From: Candidatus Magasanikiibacteriota bacterium
Lineage (GTDB): Bacteria; Patescibacteriota; Patescibacteriia; Magasanikbacterales; UBA922
Assembly (NCBI GenBank): GCA_023246555.1
Contig: JAHFIC010000027.1
Location: forward strand, 1-11,688
Reading direction: 5' to 3'
DNA length: 11,688 nt
Made by a program: the position numbers and the translations under genes. Positions 7,404 to 11,688 of this stretch are shown here, in pieces. The notes beneath the pieces were generated by a model. That model ran no database searches and was not told the origin of the DNA. It worked only from the letters and a program-made list of their open reading frames with translations. How positions within the stretch are numbered: the first letter of the stretch is position 1; each line of letters starts with the position of its first letter.

Positions 7404-7436
7404 CAAAAACAAGGACACCCTTCAGGGTGTCCTTGT
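7404..7436 (-). terminator. Intrinsic terminator after ssrA
   Basis: A 12-bp perfect stem, arms 7425-7436 and 7409-7420 with a TGAA loop as read on the minus strand, is followed by a short T run (TTTTGTGG). It starts 11 bases after the tmRNA 3' end and closes the smpB-ssrA transcript just upstream of the membrane-protein operon promoter. Confidence 0.85.
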
Positions 7437-7446
7437 CGGCTGATTG

Positions 7447-7839
7447 TGGAGATGCCGGGAATTGAACCCGGGTCTAGAGCGGGTTATGGATATGATCTAC
7501 GATGTGTAGCTCCTTTGCGATATTCAGAAGATATAAAAGGAGCAAAATGCTTCTGAACCGCCTGTGCGTGTTTTCAGCTCGAACCGACAGACAAAGCATC
7601 GAGCCTACGCTCGCTAGGTTGACACCACAATTCCGCTAGCGAGTATTGCGGGTGTGATGGTTGTTGCACTTAAGCGACAACGGATGCGAGTGGCATCGGC
7701 ACAAACGCTCGCGCGATTGCGGATTTCACTCGACTGATTACGTTTGCACGTAAAGTGTGTTTCAGGATTTACGAGGATGAAACCACCTCGACCACGCACA
7801 TATCCAAAACGATTCCGTCTATCGATCCCTGTCATCCCC
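7447..7839 (-). ncRNA. ssrA: Transfer-messenger RNA (tmRNA)
   Basis: Rescues ribosomes stalled on mRNAs without a stop codon and adds a degradation tag. Read on the minus strand, the 5' GGGGATG (7839-7833) pairs with CATCTCC (7454-7448) to form the acceptor stem with one G-U. CCGGG-TTCAATT-CCCGG is the T arm. GGATATG near the 5' end pairs with CATATCC near the 3' end (helix P2). A region around GGTCGAGG...CCTCGTAAATCC resembles pseudoknot 1 of known tmRNAs just before the resume codon. The tag frame is GCA at 7747 to TAA at 7670: 25 residues, beginning ANVISRVKSA and ending PLASVVA, long and without the common LAA ending. The length of about 393 nt is usual for one-piece tmRNA. CCA is not encoded (the discriminator A is followed by CAA). 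SmpB is encoded eight bases upstream. Confidence 0.93.
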
Positions 7840-7847
7840 ATCTTTCT

Positions 7848-8288
7848 CTACTTTTTTTCCCGCGCGATATCGCGCGCAATGTCCCGTCGCTTTATCTTCT
7901 CTCGCTTATCGTATTTCTTTTTCCCACGAGCGATCCCGATCTCCACCTTAACACGAGACCCGCGAGTATACACTGAAAGCGGCACGATTGTCAACCCTTC
8001 CTCCTGACTCTTCCCCCGAAGGTAATCAATCTGCTTCTTTTTTAGAAGCAACTTCTTCGACCGGTCTGGATCATGCGGAAGAGACGGACCAGCTTTTTTA
8101 TACTTTGCTATATGCATATTCAAAAGAAATGCGTCGTTGCCGTGAAACGTCACAAATGACCCGGCGAGCCGCACTGAACCGTTTCGGACAGCCTTGACTT
8201 CCCCTCCGGTCAATACCACACCCGCCTCGATCGTATCGAGGATTTCATAATCAAATCTGGCACGCCGGTTGATTGCATAGACTGGCAT
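7848..8288 (-). CDS. smpB: SsrA-binding protein SmpB
   Basis: RNA-binding partner of tmRNA, needed for its delivery to stalled ribosomes. The 146 residues show the family landmarks: the N-terminal AINRRARFDYEI, TGGEVKAVRNGSVRLAGSFV, HIAKYKKAG, RSKKLLLKKKQIDYL, and a basic C-terminal tail (KYDKREKIKRRDIARDIAREKK) that would enter the mRNA channel. ATG-8288 is chosen over TTG-8297 because the latter lies inside the predicted -10 hexamer and the family starts near this ATG. The stop lies eight bases before the tmRNA 5' end, so both RNAs probably come from one transcript cut by RNase P. Confidence 0.96.
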   Translation of the reverse strand: MPVYAINRRARFDYEILDTIEAGVVLTGGEVKAVRNGSVRLAGSFVTFHGNDAFLLNMHIAKYKKAGPSLPHDPDRSKKLLLKKKQIDYLRGKSQEEGLTIVPLSVYTRGSRVKVEIGIARGKKKYDKREKIKRRDIARDIAREKK

Positions 8289-8296
8289 ACGGGGCA

Positions 8297-8325
8297 AGTA
8301 TAAACCACTTCTCTATCTTTTTCTA
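8297..8325 (-). promoter_or_regulatory. Putative smpB-ssrA promoter, leaderless
   Basis: On the minus strand TAGAAA (8320-8325) and TATACT (8297-8302) are 17 bases apart. Eight bases (TGCCCCGT) separate the -10 hexamer from the smpB ATG, so the RNA should begin at the start codon or about two bases before it. No SD is present. Confidence 0.65.
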
Positions 8326-8328
8326 GAA

Positions 8329-8357
8329 TGGTACGATAAAGACAATACCTAAGGAGG
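8329..8357 (+). promoter_or_regulatory. Possible extended -10 and strong SD of the deaminase-like gene
   Basis: TGG-TACGAT (8329-8337) is a possible extended -10 without a clear -35. AAGGAGG (8351-8357) is a full SD six bases before the GTG start at 8364. The promoter assignment is weak; the SD is clear and decides the start. Confidence 0.45.
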
Positions 8358-8363
8358 TGACCT

Positions 8364-9416
8364 GTGACCAGTTGGGAATTTAAGGCCCTTTCATTGAAGG
8401 ACGGTACGCCTATCTTGGTTGATCTTTCAAAGGAACAGCGAACTCGAGCGAGACAATACACCCGTGCGCTCGAAAGAGCAGCGGCATCACGCATGGCCAA
8501 GCCTCGATTTTCCGGTTACCATGTCCGCGCCGCAATCGGACCTATCAAATCCAAGTTCTATCCGGCCGGCAATCTCGAATACGGGGATCGCCAGTCGCTT
8601 CACGCCGAAGAAGCGGCTGTGGTCGTCTATCGAGAACGAATGGGCGACAGACAGAACCACCACCCGATCATCCTTGGTCTCATCGCCGGCACTCCTGGGA
8701 ATCCGGCAACGCCCTGCGGCAATTGCCGCGATCTACTTCTCGATGTATTCTGTCCCGAACTCGAGATCGTGACTGGCGCGGCGGAAGGTGGAATCGCGAT
8801 TGTGGCGACCCTCGGCCAGTACCTCTTCAATACCCCGGTTGCGCTCAAACAATCTGATCTCGAAGATGGGCTCATATCAATCGTCAGGTATTTGGCGGAT
8901 ACAAGCATCGAAAATGATCCCTATTCAAGCGCCGAATCCCTGGCCACCACTCCGCACTACCGTGCTCTGCTCACCGTCACCGTACGTCCGTGGGGGTACC
9001 CAGAAACCACTCGTGCGAGAACCGCGAGTGTCGGCGGGATTGATCTTGGGTGCGAATATCACCCAATCTACCCTCTCCGCGACGCAATTCGCGGCCTCGA
9101 ACGACGGCCGGTCGACCACATGAAGCTCAAAGACGTCATTATCGTCATGGAGGGAGACGACGCATCCCCGCCGCATGTGCCCTACCGCGATCGCCAGCAT
9201 CTCTACGAGATGCATTTCCGCCAGGAGATCATGCACGAGTATACGGCAGACCCGCCCATCTTCCTCTTTCGCGTGGCCGAGGATGGCAAGATCCGTTGGG
9301 CTTGGGAAACCACCGTGAAACAATGGTTTCCGCTCCCCTTCTCCCCAAAAAACTTTGGAGCGGATTTTGTGGAAGGCTACGCCGCCTACTACGAAAGACG
9401 AAAACTGAAAAAATGA
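8364..9416 (+). CDS. Two-domain cytidine-deaminase-fold protein
   Basis: The 350-residue product has two cytidine-deaminase-like halves, as in E. coli Cdd (294 residues). The first carries the zinc site: AGNLEY (68-73), HAE at 80-82 with Glu82 as likely proton shuttle, and PCGNC at 117-121 with Cys118 and Cys121. HAE replaces the CAE of most cytidine deaminases, as in deoxycytidylate- or guanine-type relatives. The second half is degenerate: PYRDRQHLYE (273-282) retains the outline of PCxxCRQxLxE but lacks both cysteines. The end WFPLPFSPKNFG (321-332) resembles LLPDAFGPKDLG of Cdd. The likely reaction is hydrolytic deamination of a nucleoside, nucleotide or base in a salvage pathway; the substrate is not certain, and the protein is about 55 residues longer than Cdd. 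It is a single-gene unit with its own SD and terminator, diverging from smpB. Confidence 0.78.
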   Translation: MTSWEFKALSLKDGTPILVDLSKEQRTRARQYTRALERAAASRMAKPRFSGYHVRAAIGPIKSKFYPAGNLEYGDRQSLHAEEAAVVVYRERMGDRQNHHPIILGLIAGTPGNPATPCGNCRDLLLDVFCPELEIVTGAAEGGIAIVATLGQYLFNTPVALKQSDLEDGLISIVRYLADTSIENDPYSSAESLATTPHYRALLTVTVRPWGYPETTRARTASVGGIDLGCEYHPIYPLRDAIRGLERRPVDHMKLKDVIIVMEGDDASPPHVPYRDRQHLYEMHFRQEIMHEYTADPPIFLFRVAEDGKIRWAWETTVKQWFPLPFSPKNFGADFVEGYAAYYERRKLKK

Positions 9417-9441
9417 CGATCAATCTTTCGATCGAGAGCCA

Positions 9442-9478
9442 GCCGCAGGCGTCCCAACACCCTGCGGCCTCTTTTTTC
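9442..9478 (+). terminator. Intrinsic terminator of the deaminase-like gene
   Basis: GCCGCAGG (9442-9449) and CCTGCGGC (9461-9468) form an 8-bp stem with an 11-base loop, followed by CTCTTTTTTC. It ends just before the -35 of infC, isolating the two units. Confidence 0.85.
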
Positions 9479-9506
9479 TTGACAGTAAACAAAAAACTGC
9501 TATACT
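9479..9506 (+). promoter_or_regulatory. Strong promoter of infC
   Basis: TTGACA (9479-9484) and TATACT (9501-9506) are 16 bases apart, with TGC immediately upstream of TATACT giving an extended -10. Predicted RNA start is near 9513, leaving about 12 bases before ATG and no SD. Confidence 0.85.
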
Positions 9507-9524
9507 GAAGCCAATTTCCACCCT

Positions 9525-10073
9525 ATGCGTATCTCTCGCAAACGCCGCCCGCAAAAACCGCTCATCCCTCACTACAATGTGAACGAGCACATCCAGGCCA
9601 ATGAAATTCGACTCCTGGATGCAGAGGGGGAGAATCTTGGTATTTTTCCGACTGAGCAGGCAATCCAAATGGCGATGGAGCAAGAAGTAGATCTTGTGGA
9701 AATCAACCCAAAGGCACTCCCTCCGGTGGCACAGCTTGTGGCGTTTAATCACTTCAAGTATCAAAAAGAAAAGGAGGCCAAAAAACAAAAGCTTGGTGCA
9801 CATGTGAGCGAAACCAAAGGCATTCGTTTATCCGTACGCATTTCGGGCCACGATATGGACGTCCGTCGCATGCAGTCGGAGAAATTTCTCGAACGCGGCG
9901 ATAAGGTAAAGGCTGAAATTATTCTGCGCGGCAGAGAACATGCGCGTCCAGATATCGCCTTCGACGTGATCAAAAAATTCTTCGATCTTGTGGGAAAAAA
10001 TATTCCCATTCGAGTTGAACAAGAAATCGCGAAGCAAGCGAATAAAGTTACCGGGGTGATAGCGAAACGATAG
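9525..10073 (+). CDS. infC: Translation initiation factor IF-3
   Basis: Binds the 30S subunit, keeps it from 50S and checks start-codon selection. The 182 residues cover both domains: the N-terminal domain with NVNEHIQANEIRLLD (29-43) and LVEINPKALPPVAQL (66-80, family form DLVEISPxAxPPVCRI, here with Ala replacing the usual Cys), a lysine-rich linker, and the C-terminal domain with RISGHDMDVR and the GREHARPD element of the 30S-binding domain. Unlike E. coli infC it starts with ATG, so the AUU-based autoregulation seen there does not apply. It is followed by rpmI and rplT in the classic order, but rpmI has its own promoter. Confidence 0.97.
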   Translation: MRISRKRRPQKPLIPHYNVNEHIQANEIRLLDAEGENLGIFPTEQAIQMAMEQEVDLVEINPKALPPVAQLVAFNHFKYQKEKEAKKQKLGAHVSETKGIRLSVRISGHDMDVRRMQSEKFLERGDKVKAEIILRGREHARPDIAFDVIKKFFDLVGKNIPIRVEQEIAKQANKVTGVIAKR

Positions 10074-10076
10074 TCC

Positions 10077-10105
10077 TTGACATTTCTTCTGCTTTAGCGT
10101 ACAGT
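10077..10105 (+). promoter_or_regulatory. Promoter of rpmI-rplT
   Basis: TTGACA (10077-10082) and TACAGT (10100-10105) are 17 bases apart, beginning four bases after the infC stop. Predicted RNA start is near 10112, giving a leader of about 15 bases without SD. Confidence 0.75.
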
Positions 10106-10126
10106 ATCCCCACCTCGAATTTTCTT

Positions 10127-10333
10127 ATGCCAAAGTTAAAAACAAACAAGGCCATCGCCAAACGCTTTTTAGTTAAGCGATCAAAAAAGGGCGTAAAAAT
10201 TATGAAACGGACTGATGGTCAGGATCATTTTAATGCCCGAGAAACCGGCAAGGTGAGGCGCAATAAACGCTCCGATGGAATTATGACCAACACGGTCAAA
10301 CAGACCATTCTACGTGCAATGCCATATGCTTAA
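10127..10333 (+). CDS. rpmI: 50S ribosomal protein L35 (bL35)
   Basis: Small basic 68-residue protein of the large subunit. It starts PKLKTNKAIAKRF (family: PKxKTxxAAxKRF), has FNARETGKVRRNKR in the middle, and ends in the expected helix (NTVKQTILRAMPYA). The length is normal for the family. No SD is present. It lies between infC and rplT. Confidence 0.95.
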   Translation: MPKLKTNKAIAKRFLVKRSKKGVKIMKRTDGQDHFNARETGKVRRNKRSDGIMTNTVKQTILRAMPYA

Positions 10334-10335
10334 GA

Positions 10336-10373
10336 TTAGCTAGTTAGATTGGACGGGGTTGCTAACCAGCTAA
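10336..10373 (+). promoter_or_regulatory. Stem-loop between rpmI and rplT
   Basis: TTAGCTAGTTAG (10336-10347) and CTAACCAGCTAA (10362-10373) pair over 12 positions with one A-C mismatch; the 14-base loop contains GGACGGGG. There is no T run, so it is not an intrinsic terminator. It begins three bases after the rpmI stop and ends 13 bases before the rplT ATG. A role in L20 or L35 autoregulation, or RNA processing, is only a suggestion from its position. Confidence 0.6.
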
Positions 10374-10386
10374 GAAGCTCAAAGTT

Positions 10387-10731
10387 ATGTCTCGAGTCAA
10401 ACGCGGATTATCACATCTCAAAAAACGCCGAAACCTGCTCAAACGAGTGAAGGGTTTTGAAGGTGGTCAAAAAAATCTTATCAAACGCGCAAAGACTGCG
10501 GAATTGAAAGCTGGCGCAAACGCCTATCGGGATCGTCGAGTCAAAAAACGCGACTTTCGAGGGCTCTGGCAGGTCCGCATCAATGCGGCAGTTCGGGAAC
10601 ATGGCATGAGCTATAGCGTCTTTATGAATGTGCTCAAAAAGAAAGGAATCCGACTTGATCGCAAAGTCCTCTCAACGCTTGCCAAAGACCACCCAATTAT
10701 CTTCAAGGAGATTGTCGCCGCAGTGAAGTAA
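10387..10731 (+). CDS. rplT: 50S ribosomal protein L20 (bL20)
   Basis: Early-assembly protein of the large subunit that binds 23S rRNA. The 114 residues are of typical length and show SRVKRG at the N-terminus, the long basic N-terminal helix, the conserved AYRDRRVKKRDFRGLWQVRI (46-65), NAAVREHGMSYSVFMN and LDRKVLSTLAKDHP. It has no SD and no promoter of its own in the 53 bases after rpmI, so it is cotranscribed with rpmI. Confidence 0.97.
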   Translation: MSRVKRGLSHLKKRRNLLKRVKGFEGGQKNLIKRAKTAELKAGANAYRDRRVKKRDFRGLWQVRINAAVREHGMSYSVFMNVLKKKGIRLDRKVLSTLAKDHPIIFKEIVAAVK

Positions 10732-10755
10732 ATATTGACCCATCACCTAATTCCC

Positions 10756-10784
10756 TTGACAGCAGGGGAAAATTGTGATAATCT
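10756..10784 (+). promoter_or_regulatory. Promoter of the candidate small RNA
   Basis: TTGACA (10756-10761) and TAATCT (10779-10784) are 17 bases apart; an overlapping GATAAT with 16-base spacing is an alternative -10. Predicted RNA start is about 10791, directly upstream of the hairpin. Confidence 0.75.
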
Positions 10785-10790
10785 ATTGAG

Positions 10791-10881
10791 CTAAAAAGGG
10801 CCCTAAAAGTGTTTGGCAGAGGCGGGAGCGCCCCCTCCTTCGCTCCTCATGCCAATGCCGAACACTTTGAGGGTCTTTTTT
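10791..10881 (+). ncRNA. Candidate small RNA with anti-SD sequence in its apical loop
   Basis: This non-coding stretch after rplT has a consensus promoter and ends in a strong hairpin with a six-T run, as an independent RNA of about 90 nt would. The outer stem pairs 10799-10818 with 10856-10875 over 20 positions (17 Watson-Crick, two G-U, one mismatch). Inside, GGC (10821-10823) can pair with GCC (10851-10853), and GGAGCG (10825-10830) pairs with CGCTCC (10841-10846). The apical loop 10831-10840 is CCCCCTCCTT, which contains CCTCCTT, the anti-SD core of 16S rRNA. A competing pairing of GGAG (10825-10828) with CTCC (10835-10838) is possible. It does not look like SRP RNA (no GGAA-capped core with AGCAG) or 5S rRNA. 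The RNA's existence and role are inference; the elements are seen directly. Confidence 0.6.
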
Positions 10882-10896
10882 ATTAAAAATCCAAAG

Positions 10897-10925
10897 TTGA
10901 CAAACTGAGCATTCCAGGGTATATT
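10897..10925 (+). promoter_or_regulatory. Promoter of the 36-aa basic protein gene (and perhaps tRNA-Asp)
   Basis: TTGACA (10897-10902) and TATATT (10920-10925) are 17 bases apart. It follows the small-RNA terminator by 15 bases. Predicted RNA start is near 10932, giving a leader of about 33 bases without SD. No other promoter is evident before the tRNA. Confidence 0.8.
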
Positions 10926-10964
10926 TTGTCCAGCAACTTTAGATTTAGCTATTACTTCTTCACT

Positions 10965-11075
10965 ATGGGTATGAGAAAAAAGGGTCGTATGTTAGACAAA
11001 GTCAAACGCGCGAAAGCAAAAATCCGGCGCGACAAAAAGAAACTCAAACGCTTGAGAAAACTGGGGACAGCGTAA
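10965..11075 (+). CDS. Very basic 36-residue protein, unknown, possibly ribosome-associated
   Basis: ATG to TAA encodes 36 residues beginning MGMRKKGRMLDKVKRAKAKI and ending KRLRKLGTA. Eighteen of 36 are Lys or Arg, with Leu/Ile/Val spaced as in an amphipathic helix. I do not recognise it. Support for a real gene: a near-consensus promoter ends 39 bases upstream, it fills the space between a terminator and tRNA-Asp, it follows rplT, and its composition is like that of small ribosomal proteins. A second ATG at codon 3 is an alternative start. Binding to rRNA or another nucleic acid is an inference from charge and context only. Confidence 0.65.
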   Translation: MGMRKKGRMLDKVKRAKAKIRRDKKKLKRLRKLGTA

Positions 11076-11086
11076 TCCCCTCTCTT

Positions 11087-11160
11087 GGACCGGTAGTTCA
11101 ACTGGTTAGAGCACCGCCCTGTCACGGCGGGGGTTGCGGGTTCGAGTCCCGTCCGGTCCG
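11087..11160 (+). tRNA. tRNA-Asp (anticodon GUC)
   Basis: A 74-base cloverleaf. The acceptor GGACCGG (11087-11093) pairs with CCGGTCC (11153-11159), with discriminator G at 11160, an aspartate identity base. The anticodon stem is CCGCC/GGCGG with loop CTGTCAC and anticodon GTC at 11121-11123. The T arm is GCGGG-TTCGAGT-CCCGT. CCA is not encoded (CAA follows). It lies 11 bases after the 36-aa gene and probably shares its transcript. Confidence 0.97.
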
Positions 11161-11172
11161 CAATAAAAATAC
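11146..11172 (+). repeat. Direct repeat, copy 1 (tRNA-Asp 3' end plus terminator arm)
   Basis: These 27 bases, from GTCCC of the T arm to AATAC in the terminator arm, recur at 11411-11437 with 24 of 27 identical. The final 15 bases differ in none of the last 13 or more positions (CCGCAATAAAAATAC in both). Such a pair around a tRNA 3' end is the pattern left by site-specific integration or segmental duplication. Confidence 0.75.
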
Positions 11173-11200
11173 TTCGGCAATGCCGAAGTATTTTTATTGC
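11160..11200 (+). terminator. Terminator after tRNA-Asp: perfect 20-bp inverted repeat
   Basis: The arms 11160-11179 and 11181-11200 are perfectly complementary with one base between. The GC core (ACTTCGGCA / TGCCGAAGT) is flanked by A and T runs, so it can terminate in both directions. Its left arm begins on the tRNA discriminator base, so read-through RNA would pair it with the tRNA 3' trailer. Confidence 0.85.
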
Positions 11201-11410
11201 AGCCTGATGAGGGACTCGAACCGGGAAGGGTTTGGGAAACGGGAGTTTCCCACTCTTGCGTTGGGGGTAACAGTGAGCGAAGCGAACGTCCTAGGGGGCG
11301 GAAGCCCCATGGAGGAGGAGCGTGAGCGACGACGTTCGAGTCCCTCTAGTCAAGCCGCGAGGCGGTGGCTAGGCCGAGGAGGCGGAAGCCTACGAGAGCC
11401 GAAGCCGACT
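11201..11410. repeat. GC-rich hairpin-rich element next to tRNA-Asp
   Basis: About 210 bases with no credible gene, packed with inverted repeats: TGGGAAAC/GTTTCCCA (11233-11240, 11245-11252) with GGGA loop; GGGGC-GGAA-GCCCC (11295-11308); CCGC-GAG-GCGG (11355-11365); GGC-GGAA-GCC (11381-11390); and CGAACGTC (11283-11290) with GACGTTCG (11331-11338). GAGGGACTCGAA (11209-11220) is the exact reverse complement of TTCGAGTCCCTC (11335-11346), and both contain the T-arm sequence of the adjacent tRNA. The several GNRA-like loops suggest a folded RNA or a cluster of repetitive extragenic palindromes. Confidence 0.6.
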
Positions 11411-11437
11411 GTCCCGTCTGTCCCGCAATAAAAATAC
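11411..11437 (+). repeat. Direct repeat, copy 2 of the tRNA-Asp 3' end
   Basis: Matches 11146-11172 at 24 of 27 positions; the differences are at repeat positions 9, 11 and 12. It marks the far edge of the hairpin-rich element, 265 bases from copy 1. Confidence 0.75.
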
Positions 11438-11579
11438 CGCAAACCAAACGCAGTGTTTTTTGCTTTAAAAATAACGCCGCCTTGAGGGAATACCCAAGGG
11501 CCACATCTCTTGATTTTAAGCGTCAACTGTGATACAAAGTCGGTAGTTTGATAAAACCAAAAGAAAGGAAGATACCACA

Positions 11580-11688
11580 GTGACAAAGGTTTCCGTATGG
11601 TTGGTCGCGTTGGTAATGGTTACCTTCGCGGTTCGATATGTATCTCAGGTGGTCAAAGGGGAGATCCAATCTACCCTCTCAACCTGGA
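11580..11688 (+). CDS. N-terminus of a membrane-anchored or secreted protein (3' end outside window)
   Basis: A GTG start at 11580 opens a frame to the window end (36 codons). AAAGGAAG (11564-11571) eight bases upstream is a fair SD. The peptide starts MTKVSVWLVALVMVTFAVRY, a short positive end followed by a hydrophobic segment of about 14-16 residues, then VSQVVKGEIQSTLSTW. It could be a signal peptide or membrane anchor. Too little is present to name a family. The 140 bases upstream hold no promoter I trust, only a weak TTGATT/TACAAA pair. Confidence 0.5.
   Translation, partial: MTKVSVWLVALVMVTFAVRYVSQVVKGEIQSTLSTW

Noticed and set aside
7614..7841. Minus-strand frame of 75 codons
   Set aside because: It lies within the tmRNA gene and is not in the tag reading frame.
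10845..10866. CCAATGCCGAACAC resembles a conserved segment of 5S rRNA
   Set aside because: The surrounding 90 bases lack the 5S helices and length; the similarity is confined to a few bases that are part of the outer hairpin arm.
10791..10881. SRP (4.5S) RNA
   Set aside because: The hairpin lacks the conserved domain IV core with GGAA-type loop and AGCAG; the apical loop is C/U-rich.
11198..11226. Antisense 3' half of a second tRNA
   Set aside because: The T-loop-like sequence is present but the T stem cannot pair (CCCGG against CCCTC), and no D or anticodon arm follows.
11180..11431. Open plus-strand frame of 83 codons through the hairpin element
   Set aside because: The frame runs over terminator arm and repeats, has no SD or promoter, and its product is low-complexity Gly/Arg/Ser/Pro.
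11350..11586. Open minus-strand frame of 78 codons
   Set aside because: It spans the edge of the repeat element and the upstream region of the 11580 gene, with no initiation signal and no recognisable protein.

Overview
The window reads as a stretch of a small bacterial genome of Candidate Phyla Radiation (Patescibacteria, Paceibacteria/Parcubacteria-like) type. That placement is an inference from the short intergenic gaps, the scarcity of Shine-Dalgarno (SD) sequences, the compact proteins and the tRNA/tmRNA genes without an encoded CCA; no marker here fixes the phylum. The standard code is used: TAA, TAG and TGA all end intact genes.

Layout. 1-414 (minus): 5' part of aspS. 484-1260 (plus): a free-standing M41 (FtsH-type) zinc protease lacking an AAA+ domain. 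5062-1141 (minus): an operon behind a consensus promoter, encoding a Wzz/YveK-like two-TM protein, asparaginyl-tRNA synthetase, a Nudix hydrolase and an RsmB/RsmF-type m5C methyltransferase. 7347-5107 (minus): a second operon with a one-TM protein, a polytopic membrane protein and a degenerate trypsin/PDZ protein split by an in-frame TAG. 8288-7447 (minus): smpB and ssrA (tmRNA), eight bases apart, then a terminator. 8364-9416 (plus): a two-domain cytidine-deaminase-fold protein. 9525-10731 (plus): infC, rpmI, rplT. 10791-11160 (plus): a candidate small RNA, a 36-residue basic protein and tRNA-Asp(GUC). 11146-11437: a GC-rich hairpin element bounded by an imperfect copy of the tRNA-Asp 3' end. 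11580 to the end: start of a membrane-anchored protein.

Most of the window concerns translation and its quality control: two synthetases, an rRNA/tRNA methyltransferase, IF-3, L35, L20, SmpB and tmRNA. Two modes of initiation can be seen. aspS, smpB and the 7347 gene each have a -10 hexamer exactly eight bases before ATG, implying leaderless or near-leaderless mRNAs; wzz, infC, rpmI and the 36-aa gene have short leaders without SD. By contrast the M41 gene and the deaminase gene have a strong AAGGAGG. The candidate small RNA after rplT shows CCTCCTT in its apical loop, the exact complement of AAGGAGG, so it could in principle act on just those SD-led mRNAs. This is the most interesting untested idea here.

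Other points of interest are a transcription terminator lying inside the M41 reading frame before its stop codon, L31/K82 specificity residues in AspRS that agree with the presence of AsnRS, a 25-residue tmRNA tag ending VVA, and the tRNA-Asp element.
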